This document shows, piece by piece, positions 34,267 through 46,874 of a stretch of 64,000 nucleotides of DNA (its first letter is position 1; each line of letters starts with the position of its first letter). The stretch is taken from positions 23,976,822 to 24,040,821 of the forward strand of contig CAIIXF020000008.1 of assembly GCA_903813345.2 (NCBI GenBank). The letters run 5' to 3'. The DNA comes from Owenia fusiformis. Its lineage: Eukaryota; Annelida; Polychaeta; Sabellida; Oweniidae. The notes under the pieces were generated by a model, which saw nothing but the letters and a program-made list of their open reading frames with translations, had not been told where the DNA came from and ran no database searches. A program made the translations under genes and the position numbers.

Positions 34267-35088
34267 GACGTCAATATAAATTCAATACAACTTAATGGAA
34301 GAATGAAGTTCAGGAAAATGAGCTTTGTATTAAACAGAGACATCCCACGCTGCAAGAAGATGAAAGGAGAGAAAGGAGAACCACAAAGGCTCCATGATAA
34401 TTCAGAAGACATTGTAAATTCTACTTTTATAATTCAAACAATAACATTTAACAATAGCAATTGAAAAATGTGAGATGTCAGGAAGATTTTGATGGTCATT
34501 TTGATGTTTCTCCAAGTAACTAATGTCATATTAAAGCAGATATGAAATGGTATTTTTAACCTAAAGGAATCAATATAATTTTTTGATAAATGTATTTGGA
34601 CATGTTTTCTCATCAGTATTGTGAAAATTATTTCACTCTAACGATCGTTATAGCTGCTTAATAAGCAATATTCGAATTGGTTGTGACGTTATTGGCCCCC
34701 ACGTGATCTCTCACTGGTCCCCACGTGGCCCGTTTTGGTCCATTAGATCATGACGTCATATTGCCAAAATGTTTTGTTATTTGTTTACACAACAATCCAA
34801 TGGTTGCCGTGCCGTTGTGATTACTAAGGAACAAATAAACCAAAGCTACATTTTGTATATGACGTTACTAATCACGTGGGGGCCAATTTGATTGATCAGT
34901 TAGTTTTATTTCGTTATCTATGACCGTTAGCAGTTATCTAACATTTATTTTATAATGGCTATAGCAAGAACTCTACGTCAGACTTACAATGGAGAAAACC
35001 GCATTTTTGTAGCTGCAAGTTGAGAAAAGCTATTTCATCGAAGGCCAAATCTAAAATCTGAAATCAGCTTTAAACTTCTGAAAACTTA
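34267..35088. other. Non-coding, no recognisable gene
   Basis: AT-rich. It contains CACGTG (E-box) motifs in 'cccccacgtgatct' and 'ccccacgtggcccg' near 34700-34730, and another in 'atcacgtgggggcc' near 34873 in inverse arrangement, and 'atgacgtcata' (CRE-like) at about 34750. The inverted arrangement suggests another foldback, but the outer ends are unclear. Confidence 0.4.
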
Positions 35089-35583
35089 TACCGTATTATC
35101 TCTATTAAACGCACAGTGCGCTTAGCAAATTCCCGTGGGGGAGAGGTTTCAAGCAGCTAAATCCCCGGGAATTCTAAAAAATTATGATGGTGGGCGATAA
35201 TGGGTGAAAATTTACTTCTATACCTAAAATCGATCAAATATAGTAGATATGTGCATTTATTAGAGAGAATATGCTTTATGTTATGTTTTTACCTTGAATT
35301 GTGAGCTCCTAGACGACAAATTTAGTATATAAATACACTATTGTGTGTTATTTACACGAACACCTGAAGAAATTTCTTACGTTGCATGATGGGAAATCGT
35401 GACGTCATGAATCATGATGCATTATTTTAACGAACAGTGAAAATACTCTATTATCGCCCACAATGTTTTTTTATTAGAGCTTCGTCAGATCTCAATATTA
35501 TCTGGACAGGACTTTCTAACCTGGGACAAAAAGTCGGGTGTGCGTTTATTAGAGAGTGTGCGTTTAATAGAGATAATACGGTA
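35089..35583. mobile_element. 495-bp MITE with CCGTATTATCTCTATT ends
   Basis: TA-CCGTATTATCTCTATTAA and its mirror are near-perfect inverted ends of about 28 bases with TA outside. Sequence at 36437-36505 is a related copy of the flanks without the insert ('cttctgaaaacgta' joined to 'tagatgattttgaa'), which confirms insertion at TA. Confidence 0.85.
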
Positions 35584-35621
35584 TATGATTTTGAAGTGAG
35601 TCTAAACAGTATTTGTTAAGT

Positions 35622-36342
35622 TCACACACGGGAATTTCGCGTCATAATTATTCCTCCGCTTGGTGCACTGTTGTGCATAGCAACGTCCTATGCAATGTGT
35701 ATAAACATCGCGCCGACATATAAGTACAACCCGTCATTTTTTCAGGTTTGCAATGAAATTTTCTATTCAGATAGGTGTTTTAAACTATGATTTTCTTTCA
35801 TAATATATATTGTTAAATAGGCATGATACATATCATCGTGTTTCTAAAGAATTGCTTATTTTAATCCTGTTTATTTCAAGTTGATAGGTTCAATATTAGT
35901 AAAGTTACGGCTTCACTATGGAGGGGCAATTTCTTCGTAAACTAAAAACCGCGTAGTCAGCAAAGATTTGACGAAAACACAACATTTTTGCGCCGGTGGC
36001 ATTTCTTCATTTATGGATGAATCTTTATCAAATTTGAAACACGTTTGAGCTAAATATACAAATTGTGTCTTGTCCGATGCGGAATTTTAAAATTCAAATT
36101 ACAATTAGAGAAAAAATAGGTAACCAGTGTCAAGTTTTATTGCTGATTTTCGAAAAAAATATGATGTAATTCCTTATAGAGTTGGAAGAAAACGAATTGT
36201 TTAAACTGCACAGGATAAAAATATATTAATCCAGATACATGTAAGCTTTATATACAAATTATTACATACGTTAAAGGGCATCATCAACTACTAGAAAATC
36301 GTGTGCGGAGGAATAATTATGACGCGGAATTCCCGGGTGTGG
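35622..36342. mobile_element. 721-bp TIR element with CACACCCGGGAATT ends
   Basis: 'cacacacgggaatttcgcgt' at 35623 and 'acgcggaattcccgggtgtg' at 36322 are inverted, and pairing continues through 'cataattattcctccgc'. The TIR is about 37 bases. It lies 38 bases downstream of the previous MITE. No coding frame, and the target duplication is unclear. Confidence 0.8.
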
Positions 36343-36600
36343 TTATTGAAAGTTGTAAGAATTCTTTACATCATCAACCTTATTGACCTTGAAAAGGTCA
36401 TTGAAGGTCTAATCTTAAATGTAAAGTCAGATTTGTACTTCTGAAAACGTATAGATGATTTTGAAAAAAAACTGAAGTCAGTGTAAACAGTGTTTGTTAA
36501 GTTATTGGAAGTTAAGAATTTGTTGCAGACGCCAACCACCAACGGCCATCACAAAAAATGGAGACAATAACAATGATGACATAGAAAAACGCTGTGTCAA
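36343..36600 (+). repeat. Diverged duplicate of the 35.0-35.6 kb flank
   Basis: 'acttctgaaaacgtatag' through 'aaacagtgtttgttaagtta' repeats the sequence on either side of the 35089 MITE, without the MITE. 'aaaggtctaatcttaaatg' likewise parallels sequence at about 35040. The rest is AT-rich and non-coding. Confidence 0.6.
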
Positions 36601-37112
36601 AAAAAGCCTTTTACACTGTCTCATGACACTTCGGATAGTAGGCGGCCATTTTGAAAAATGGCTGTCATTTTTACATTTTTTACTATAACTCAAAAAGTAG
36701 TGGAGCGATTTTGTTCATATTTGATTTGTGAAAACTTTAAGCATGGCACATTATCTAATAAAACTTTGGGGAGTAGTCGGCCATTTCAAAAAATGGCCAC
36801 CATTTTTATGTGTGTTACATGTGTGCGATTTTTCAAAAATTTTATAGGTGGCTACTTAAAAGCATATTATTTCTTCTGATGACAACTTGGCTAGTGAGCA
36901 ACCATTTCGAAAATGGTGGCCTTTCTTATGTGTGTTGTTTTATGATATTTGCTATATATTTCGTTTCTAAAAATGCCAACCATTTCTGTTCAATGGGATT
37001 CGCTACGCTTTGGCGTTGCCGTTGTTCTGGTTTTTTATCTGCCATTTTAGCCCTCATTCAATTTTCTCTTTGAGCAACACATTGTGAGCCCAGTATCCAT
37101 GGTACTATTGTT
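36600..37112 (+). mobile_element. Family B 3' part with family A-type right end
   Basis: Three family B units with AAAATGGC(T/C)(G/A)(C/T)CAT palindromes are followed by 'gggattcgctacgctttggc' and 'tttatctgccattttagcc'. It ends GAGCAACACATTGTGAGC with the hairpin AGTATCCATGGTACT. The 5' end is missing. This copy shows that families A and B share the same right terminus. Confidence 0.75.
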
Positions 37113-37391
37113 TGATTAATTATTTTATATTTTCAATTTTTTGTTCATTTTGCCGTGACAAAAAGAACTGCCCAACCCTAACCAAACTCGCCAACTTGAT
37201 TTTATTATAACATCAACAAAGTATTATCGACAGAAATGAAACTATGTAGAATAGTCATAGTATCCTCAACAATCATTCCCTGAAAATTCCATTGAAAAAT
37301 ATCACATATTGAGAAACATAGAGCAAATAGTGTATTTCTTCTGGGACAACCCTCAGTTTAATAGGCTGGTCTACAGCAAGCATTTTGGGAA
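37113..37391. other. No recognisable gene
   Basis: AT-rich sequence with 'attttattataacatcaac'. A short frame FFWDNPQFNRLVYSKHF near 37333-37384 has no splice context. Nothing else noted. Confidence 0.4.
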
Positions 37392-37680
37392 GTCAGAGGG
37401 CCACTTGTTAAAGATAATTTTTCTGAAAGATTACTTTATATAGCATCAATTCACATATGTCTGGGTCATATTAGTTTGTGCACGAAGGATTCTGAGCTTT
37501 TTTACCATCCTAGAATAATATTTGACGGGGGTATTAGATTATCATTCTATAACATCAACTAAATATTTGGTATAGTACTGATTCCTACATAGTATGTCAC
37601 TAGTACAATGGTCAATTGTATCCTAAAATTATAGAGAGAGGTGTTGATTGGTTTAGGAAAAAAACATAATTTATAGAAAT
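37392..37680 (+). repeat. Dispersed repeat D, left half (interrupted)
   Basis: This segment matches the reverse complement of 60742-61027, for example 'acatatgtctgggtc', 'aaggattctgag' and 'tcaattgtatcctaaaatta'. Repeat D is broken at 37680 by the 11.6-kb palindromic element and resumes at 49307. Confidence 0.75.
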
Positions 37681-38195
37681 TAGGAAAAAACCCATGTTTT
37701 TACATGCGTGGCGAAAGATGGCACATGTTCTTACTTTACTTCACTTTAATTTGCTTCATTTTGCCCCATGTGTGGCGTGGCATGTTGTTGTAAAAACAAG
37801 AGATGGCACTCTTGATTTTACTCCACTTTTACACGGGGCAAATTGTGGCAGAACATGAACAATGTGGCAAAATCATGTAACTCTTGTCTTGGTTTTACAT
37901 GACTCCGCCATGTTTTTCCCACTGTGTTTAAGTATAGGGAATCGTGGTTACATGAAATAACATGAAATGTAGTACATTTTAGAGAAAATAGAGGGACATA
38001 CTTGTGCTCCTTAATTCACCTGGTTAGATGTTTTTATTTCATTCTATTTTAATTATTTTACATTTCTGACAGTTTTTAGGCATTAAGGAGCCCTAACCAA
38101 ATCAACTATGAAAAGGCAGATTTTCTTTTGGAAACCAACTTCTCGAGTTAATCATATTTTCATATTCTAAAACTGCATCCATGAACCTGTAGTTA
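37681..38195 (+). repeat. Left terminal inverted repeat of the 11.6-kb element
   Basis: It runs TAGGAAAAAACCCATG, 'acatgcgtggcgaaagatgg', 'ttgccccatgtgtggcgtgg', 'catgactccgccatgttttt', 'ggagccctaaccaaatcaac' and 'aactgcatccatgaacctg'. Each block is found reversed at 48790-49306. Tokens such as GTGGCAAAATCATGTAA and CATGTTTTT recur, so the TIR is itself partly repetitive. Confidence 0.85.
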
Positions 38196-39050
38196 AAGCT
38201 GTATATAGTAGAAAATTGAACCTGTAGTAAGTAATTGAACCTATAGTTGAACCTGTAGTTGAGAGTTTTACATGTAATTGAATAGAACCTATAGTTGAAC
38301 CTGTAGTTGAGAGTTTAACATGTAATTAAATAGAACCTATAGTTGAACCCGTAGTTGAGAGTTTAATATCTAATTGAATTGAAACTATAGTTAAACCCGT
38401 AGTTGAGAGTTTTACATGTTATTCAATGAACCTATAATTGAACCTATAGTTTGTCAGTTTAGTTGAAAATAGAACCTATAGTTGAACCTGTAGTTTAGAG
38501 TTTTACATTTAATTGAATAGAAACTATAGTTGAACCCGTAGTTGAGAGTTTTACATGTTATTCAATGAACCTATAATTGAACCTATAGTTTGTCAGTTTA
38601 GTTGAAAATAGAACCTATAGTTGAACCTGTAGTTTAGAGTTTTACATTTAACTGAATAGAACCTATAGTTGAACCCGTAGTTGAGAGTTTTACATGTTAT
38701 TCAATAAACCTATAATTGAACCTATAGTTTGTCAGTTTAGTTGAAAATAGAACCTATAGTTGAACCCGTAGTTTAGAGTTTTACATTTAATTGAGTAGAA
38801 ACTATAGTTGAACCCGTAGTTGAGAGTTTTACATGTTATTCAATGAACCTATAATTGAACCTATAGTTTATACGTTTAGTTGAAAATAGAACCTATAGTT
38901 GAACCCGTAGTTTAGAGTTTTACATTTAACTGAATAGAACCTATAGTTGAACCCGTAGTTGAGAGATTTACATGTTATTCAATGAACCTATAATTGAACC
39001 TATAGTTTGTCAGTTTAGTTGAAAATAGTTTAGAGTTTTAGAGTTAAAAA
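38196..39050 (-). repeat. 48-bp satellite, left (inverted) arm
   Basis: Units read 'acctatagttgaacccgtag', then 'ttgagagttttacatg', the reverse complement of the right arm. Four higher-order units of about 180 bases alternate with 'cctataattgaacctatagt' and 'ttgtcagtttagttgaaa'. Orientation switches at about 39050-39105. Confidence 0.9.
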
Positions 39051-41099
39051 ATTCATGTTTCATCACAACCATGAATAACAATTTTCAATTCGATTACATG
39101 TTAATCTCTCCCAACTACGGGTTCAACTATAGGTTCAATTCGATCACATGTAAAACCCTCAACTATGGGTTCAACTATAGGTTCAATTCAGTTACATGTA
39201 AAACTCTCAACTACAGGTTCAACTGTAGGTTCAATTCAATTATATGTAAAACTCTCAACTGCGGGTTCTATTTTCAACTAAACTGGCAAACTACAGGTTC
39301 AATTAAATAACAAGTTAGTTTCAAACTACGGGTTAAACTATAGGTTCAATGAGTAATATGTAGAACCATAAACTATGGGTTTAACTATAGGTTCAATTCG
39401 ATAACATGTAAAACTCTCTCAACTACAGGTTCAACTATAGGTTCAATTTAACATGGGTTAATATGGGTTCAACTGTATTCCATTACATGTAAAACTCTCA
39501 ACTACAGATTCAAATTTAACTCAAGATTAATGTTTGGGGGTGCATCATTGTTAATGATATTTTTTCAATTCAATTACATGTAAAACTCTCAACTACGGGT
39601 TCAACTATAGGTTCAATTCAATTATATGTAAAACTCTCAACTGCGGGTTCTATTTTCAACTAAACTGGTAAACTACAGGTTCAATTAAATAACATGTTAG
39701 TTTCAAACTACGGGTTAAACTATAGGTTCAATGAGTAATATGTAGAACCATAAACTATGCGTTTAACTATAGGTTCAATTCGATTACATGTAAAACTCTC
39801 TCAACTATAGGTTCAACTATAGGTTCAATTGAACATGGGTTAATATGGGTTCAACTGTATTCCATTACATGTAAAACTCAACTACGGATTCAAATTTAAC
39901 TCAAGATTAATGTTTAGGGGTGCATCATTGTTAAACGATATTTTTTAATTCTCTATAGTATTACAAGTAATGAAATAATTTAGTGTAACAGAATGTTAAA
40001 CCCTCAACTACGGGTTCAACTATAGGTTCAATTTGATTACATGTAAAACTCTCAACTAAGGTTAACCTACAGGTTCAATTCGATTACATGTAAATCTCTC
40101 CAAACTATGGGTTCAACTATAAGTTCAATTCGATTACATGTAAAACCCTCAACTACAGGTTCAACTATAGGTTCAATTCAATTATATGTAAAACTCTCAA
40201 CTACGGGTTCAACTATAGGTTCTATTTTCAACTAAACTGGCAAACTACAGGTTCAATTAAATAACAAGTCAGCTTCAAACTACGGGTTCAACTATAGGTT
40301 GAATTGAGTAATATGTAGAATCATAAACTATGATTGAACAATTAAACCCTCAGTTTAAATGTCCAAAGATTGACTGAAAGCATCAAGGTTCAGTTGAATA
40401 ATGCCATTCACCTAAACCTACAGTTAATACGTTAAACCCTCAACTACGGGTTCAACTATAGGTTCAATTTGATTACATGTAAAACTCTCAACTAAGGGTT
40501 AAAAAAGTGTAAAGATTCAGTTTAAATGTCCATTGATTGACTGAAAGCATCAAGGTTCAGTTGAATAATGCCATTCACCTAAAACTACAGTTAATACATT
40601 AAACCCTTAACTACGGGTTCAACTATAGGTTCAATTTGATTACATGTAAAACTCTCAACTAAGGGTTAACCTACAGGTTCAATTCGATTACATGAAAAAC
40701 TCTCCCAACTACGGGTTCAACTATAGGTTTAATTCGATTGCATGTAAAACCCTCAACTACGGGTTCAACTATAGGTTCAATTCAATTACATGTAAAACTC
40801 TCAACTACGGGTTCAACTATAGGTCAATTCAATTATATGTAAAACTCTCAACTACGGGTTCTATTTTCAACTAAACTGGCAAACTACAGGTTCAATTAAA
40901 TAACAAGTTAGCTTCAAACTACAGGTTCAACTATAGGTTCAATTGAGTAATATGTAGAACCATTAACCACGGGTTTAACTATAGGTTCAATTCGATTACA
41001 TGTAAAACCCTCTCAACTACAGGTTCAACTATAGGTTCAATTGAACATGGGTTAATATGGGTTCAACTGTATTCCATTACATGTAAAACTCAACTACGG

Positions 41100-44000
41100 A
41101 TTCAAATTTAACTCAAGATTGATGTTTAGGGGTGCATCATTGTTAAATGATATTTTTTAATTCTCTATAGTATTACAAGTAATGAAATAATTTAGTGTAA
41201 CAGAAACAGCTTCAATTATGTGCTTTATCTGTAATTATTAATTTGGAGAAAAAACACTTGCAACATATTTTCTCTGATTTACATAGAGTTATTCCTTATA
41301 TTTCATGTAAAATGTGGACATTGAGAAGAATTTATAAGAAACTTGTGGGCAAATGGAGCAAAGTAAAGCAAAAACTGAAAAAGTTCATGCATTTTATGGC
41401 AAAGTGTGGCGGCTAAATAAACAAATGCCAATTAAGAAAAGTAAACAAGTAAACAAACTCAGTAGGATATTTTGTTTAAATTTTGGCATATTAACATGTT
41501 AACTTGCAGTGTGAATTTGATCAGATTAGAAAATAATGAATGGCTATTTTAAGAAATTAATAAAAACATTTTTCTTGTTCTAGTAGAATTATTGGTCAAA
41601 AAATTGAAATAATTGAACAATTAAAAGAAAAATGTAATGACTCAGTTTAAATGTCCAAAGATTGACTGAAAGTATTAAGGTTCAGTTGAATAATGCCATT
41701 CACCTAAAACTACAGTTAATACGTTAAACCCTCAACTACGGGTTCAACTATAGGTTCAATTTGATTACATGTAAAACTCTCAACTAAGGGTTAACCTATA
41801 GGTTCAATTCGATTACATGTAAAACTCTCCCAACTACAGGTTCAACTATAGGTTCAATTCGATTACATGTAAAACCCTCAACTACAGGTTCAACTATAGG
41901 TTCAATTCGATTACATGTAAAACCCTCAACTACAGGTTCAACTATAGGTTCAATTCAATTACATGTAAAACTCTCAACTACGGGTTCAACTATAGGTTCA
42001 ATTCAATTATATGTAAAACTCAACTACGGGTTCAACTATAGGTTCTATTTTCAACTAAACTGGCAAACTACAGGTTCAACTAAATAACAAGTCAGCTTCA
42101 AACTACGGGTTCAACTATAGGTTCAATTGAGTAATATGTAGAATCATGAACTATGATTGAACAATTAAACCCTCAGTTTAAATGTCCAAAGATTGACTGA
42201 AAGCATCAAGGTTCAGTTGAATAATGCCATTCACCTAAAACTACAGTTAATACGTTAAATCCTCAACTACGGGTTCAACTATAGGTTCAATTTGATTACA
42301 TGTAAAACTCTCAACTAAGGGTTAACCTATAGGTTCAATTCGATTACATGTAAAACTCTCCCAACTACAGGTTCAACTATAGGTTCAATTCGATTACATG
42401 TAAAACCCTCAACTATGGGTTCAACTATAGGTTCAATTCAATTACATGTAAAACTCTCAACTACGGGTTCAACTATAGGTTCAATTCAATTACATGTAAA
42501 ACTCTCAACCACAGGTTCTATTTTTAACTAAACTGGCAAACTACAGGTTCAATTAGATAACAAGTTAGCTTCAAACTACAGGTTCAACTATAGGTTCAAT
42601 TGAGTAATATGTAGAACCATTAACCACGGGTTTAACTATAGGTTCAATTCGATTACATGTAAAACTCTCTCAACTACAGGTTCAACTATAGGTTCAATTG
42701 AACATGGGTTAATATGGGTTCAACTGTATTCCATTACATGTAAAACTCAACTACGGATTCAAATTTAACTCAAGATTGATGTTTAGGGGTGCATCATTGT
42801 TAAATGATATTTTTTAATTCTCTATAGTATTACAAGTAATGAAATAATTTAGTGTATCAGAAACAGCTTCAATTATGTGATTTATCTGTAATTATTATTT
42901 TGGAGAAAAAACACTTGCAACATATTTTCTCTGATTTACATAGAGTTATTCCTTATATTTCATGTTAAATGTGGACATTGAGAAGAATTTATAAGAAACT
43001 TGTGGGCAAATGGAGCAAAGTAAAGCAAAAACTGAAAAAGTTCATGCATTTCATGGCAAAGTGTGGCGGCTAAATAAACAAATGCGAATTAAGAAAAGTA
43101 AACAAACTCAGTAGGATATTTTGTTTAAATTTTGGCATATTAGCATGTTAACTTGCAGTGTGAATTTGATCAGATTAGAAAATAATAAATTGCTATTTTA
43201 AGAAATTAATAAAAACATTTTTCTTGTTCTAGTAGAATTATTGGTCAAAAAATTGAAATAATTGAACAATTAAAAAAAAATGTAATGACTCAGTTTAAAT
43301 GTCCAAAGATTGACTGAAAGCGTCAAGGTTCAGTTGAATAATGTCATTCACTTAAAACTACAGTTAGTACGTTAAACCCTCAACTACGGGTTCAACTATA
43401 GGTTCAATTTGATTACATGTAAAACTCTCAACTAAGGGTTAACCTATAGGTTCAATTCGACTACATGTTAAACTCTCCCAACTACGGGTTCAACTATAGG
43501 TTTAATTCGATTACATGTAAAACCCTCAACTACAGGTTCAACTATAGGATCAATTCAATTACATGTAAAACTCTCAACTACGGGTTCAACTATAGGTTCT
43601 ATTTTCAACTAAACTGGCAAACTACAGGTTCAACTGAATAACAAGTCAGCTTCAAACTACGGGTTCAACTATAGGTTCAATTGAGTAATATGTAGTATCA
43701 TAAACTATGATTGAACAATTAAACCCTCAGTTTAAATGTCCAAAGATTGACTGAAAGCATCAAGGTTCAGTTGAATAATGCCATTCACCTAAAACTACAG
43801 TTAATACGTTAAACCCTCAACTACGGGTTCAACTATAGGTTCAATTTGATTACATGTAAAACTCTCAACTAAGGGTTAAAAAAATGTAAAGACTCGGTTT
43901 AAATGTCCAAAGATTGACTGAAAGCATCAAGGTTCAGTTGAATAATGCCATTCACCTAAAACTACAGTTAATACGTTAAACCCTCAACTACGGGTTCAAC

Positions 44001-45010
44001 TATAGGTTCAATTTGATTACATGTAAAACTCTCAACTAAGGGTTAACCTATAGGTTCAATTCGATTACATGTAAAACTCTCCCAACTACAGGTTCAACTA
44101 TAGGTTCAATTCGATTACATGTAAAACCTTCAACTACAGGTTCAACTATAGGTTCAATTCAATTACATGTAAAACTCTCAACTACGGGTTCAGCTATAGG
44201 TCAATTCAATTATATGTAAAACTCTCAACTATGGGTTCTATTTTTAACTAAACTGGCAAACTACAGGTTCAATTAAATAACAAGTTAGCTTCAAACTACA
44301 GGTTCAACTATAGGTTCAATTGAGTAATATGTAGAACCATTAACCACGGGTTTAACTATAGGTTCAATTCGATTACATGTAAAACTCTCTCAACTATAGG
44401 TTCAACTATAGGTTCAATTGAACATGGGTTAATATGGGTTCAACTGTATTCCATTACATGTAAAACTCAACTACGGATTCAAATTTAACTCAAGATTGAT
44501 GTTTAGGGGTGCATCATTGTTAAATGATATTTTTTAATTCTCTATAGTATTACAAGTAATGAAATAATTTAGTGTATCAGAAACAGCTTCAATTATGTGA
44601 TTTATCTGTAATTATTAATTTGGAGAAAAAACACTTGCAACATATTTTCTCTGATTTACATAGAGTTATTCCTTATATTTCATGTAAAATGTGGACATTG
44701 AGAAGAATATATAAGAAACTTGTGGGCAAATGGAGCAAAGTAAAGCAAAAACTGAAAAAGTTCATGCATTTCATGGCAAAGTGTGGCGGCTAAATAAACA
44801 AATGCCAATTAAGAAAAGTAAACAAGTAAACAAACTCAGTAGGATATTTTGTTTAAATTTTGGCATATTAACATGTTAACTTGCAGTGTGAATTTGATCA
44901 GATTAGAAAATAATAAATTGCTATTTTAAGAAATTAATAAAAACATTTTTCTTGTTCCAGTAGAATTATTGGTCAAAAAATTGAAATATATGAACAATTA
45001 AAATAAGAAT
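41100..45010 (+). repeat. Higher-order repeats in the right arm (three copies)
   Basis: A non-satellite block of about 0.5 kb recurs at about 41100-41640, 42757-43290 and 44477-45010. Each begins 'aactcaagattgatgtttag', includes 'acacttgcaacatattttct' and 'tggcaaagtgtggcggctaa', and ends near 'tcagtttaaatgtccaaag'. Spacings are 1657 and 1720 bases, measured at GATGTTTAGG. Shorter, older versions appear near 39530 and 39900. The 70-odd-codon frame in each copy (HLQHIFSDLHRVIPYISCKM in copy 3) lacks an ATG at its reported start and is probably not coding. Confidence 0.8.
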
Positions 45011-46029
45011 GTAATGACTCAGTTTAAATGTCCAAAGATTGACTGAAAGCATCAAGGTTCAGTTGAATAATGTCATTCACTTAAAACTGCAGTTAGTACG
45101 TTAAACCCTCAACTACGGGTTCAACTATAGGTTCAATTTGATAACATGTAAAACTCTCAACTAAGGGTTAACCTATAGGTTCAATTCGATTACATGTAAA
45201 ACTCTCCCAACTACGGGTTCAACTATGGGTTCAAATTTCAACTAAACTGACGATCTACAGGTTCAATTAAATAACAAGCTAGCTTCAAACTACGAGTTCA
45301 ACTATAGATTAAATATTCAACTTAATGACAAAGTACAGGTTCAGCTATAGGTTTAATTCTATTATATGTTAAACTATCAACTACGGTTTAAACTATAGGT
45401 TCAATTTTCAGCCAAATTGACAAAATACATGTAAAGGCCTCAGATGTGGGTTTAACTATAGGTTCAGTTTAATTATATGTTTAACTCTCAAATAGAGGTT
45501 CAACTATATGTTCCATTCAATTACATGTAAAACCCTCAACTATGGGTTCAACTATAGGTTCAATTGGATAAAATGTAAAACCCTCAACTACGGGTTCAAC
45601 TATAGGTTCAATTCGATTACATATAAAACCCCCAACAACGGGTTCAACTATAGGTTCAATTCAATTACATGTAAAACTCTCAACTACGGGTTCAACTATA
45701 GGTTCAATTCAATGAATTATATGTAAAACTCTCAACTATGGGTTCAACTGGGGATTCTATTTTCAACTAAACTGGCAAACTACAGGTTCAATTAAAGGGG
45801 ACCACCACCATGATCACATGATCAGTCGTGTGGAGGTAAGCTCCCAGTTGAAATAAAAGCGCTGTCCTCCTTTGGTTTATGTGAAAAGTAGCTAATACCC
45901 TCATGTATTGGTCAGTTTGTGTGTCACACGACTAATCCGCACCATATGCTTCATTCAACATATTTTATGCTATTAAGCTGCATATAAAAACACTACTTTG
46001 CAGTAAAAGCGTTCTACTGGATGAACTAA

Positions 46030-46447
46030 GGTTAGGGTAATTAAATTAGCTGTTTCTCATTCTTGCCAATGTGTGGCCCAATCCCCCAATCCCCCCTCCA
46101 CCTTTTTTCTGCCATTTCTGAGAAAAAACACCGTACCTCGCGCGCATCCATGGCGTGTGAAACACTTTTTTTTTTACTTTTTATGGATCAGGATAATTGA
46201 CAATATCGTGGTACTTATATATGATCAAATATACCAGTAAAGGAGGCTAAATTCAACATATAAATTCAACATAAACCCAGTTTATTTCCTTCAAAATTAG
46301 TTATTTGTTTTTACAGTTATTTTAAAGAAAAAGTCCCTCATCAGCATTTTAGATAGACAAAAAAGGTAATATAAAAACCATCATTCCCGTATCAATTTTG
46401 AAAAATAGAAGAAAGAGAAACAACTAATTTAATTACCCTGGCCTAAC
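46030..46447. mobile_element. 418-bp foldback nested in the TTAA element
   Basis: 'gttagggtaattaaattagc' at 46031 pairs with 'aactaatttaattaccctgg' at 46420, and 'tgtttctc' pairs with 'gagaaaca'. TIR of about 35 bases with one small gap. Non-coding. Confidence 0.65.
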
Positions 46448-46795
46448 ATAAAATACAAAGCCTCTAGCCAGCTCATACAGTATACTTATCATACAGTATA
46501 CTTACCCCTTGCAAATTGTAATTTATTGAATTCACAGTAAACCCATCAATTTAAAAAAAACAAAGAATATTGTTCTCATGGATCTATTATTCATGTTAAA
46601 CTAACTATGAAAATATAAATATGAAATAATATGTTAGCTTGAAGTCATATATAAGATGAAAATATATGTACATGCATTTGCATTTTTCCAAAGGGAGATA
46701 TTCCCATGTAAGTAAATACAGGTGCAATATATAATTTATATGTATATCTATGTCATCTGTCTATACATGCGCGTATAGTGATACATTTGAACAAG

Positions 46796-46874
46796 ATGAT
46801 GGTTCTGGAAAGAAATGAGCGTGGCAGATTTGCTAAAAAGCCACATACACCACAAAAGCAAGACCAATTTGAAA
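46796..46874 (+). CDS. Possible 5' exon fragment in the TTAA element
   Basis: Two ATGs (46796 and 46799) open a 26-codon frame, MMVLERNERGRFAKKPHTPQ, then KQDQFE, ending at a strong donor, GTAAGT (46875). RNERGRF.KK is a basic motif of a kind I associate with N-termini of some transposon DNA-binding proteins, but that is impression, not a match. If real, it is the first exon of a mostly deleted transposase gene. Confidence 0.35.

Noticed and set aside
39071-39310. Periodic protein NYGFNYRFNSITCKTL
   Set aside because: It follows from a 48-bp satellite that happens to be a multiple of three. Frames break often and are not kept open across the array.
44572-44793. 73-codon frame in the higher-order block
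   Set aside because: The reported start is GTG, not ATG, and I see no splice acceptor. The other two block copies differ by small indels. Possible relic, but not supported as a gene.
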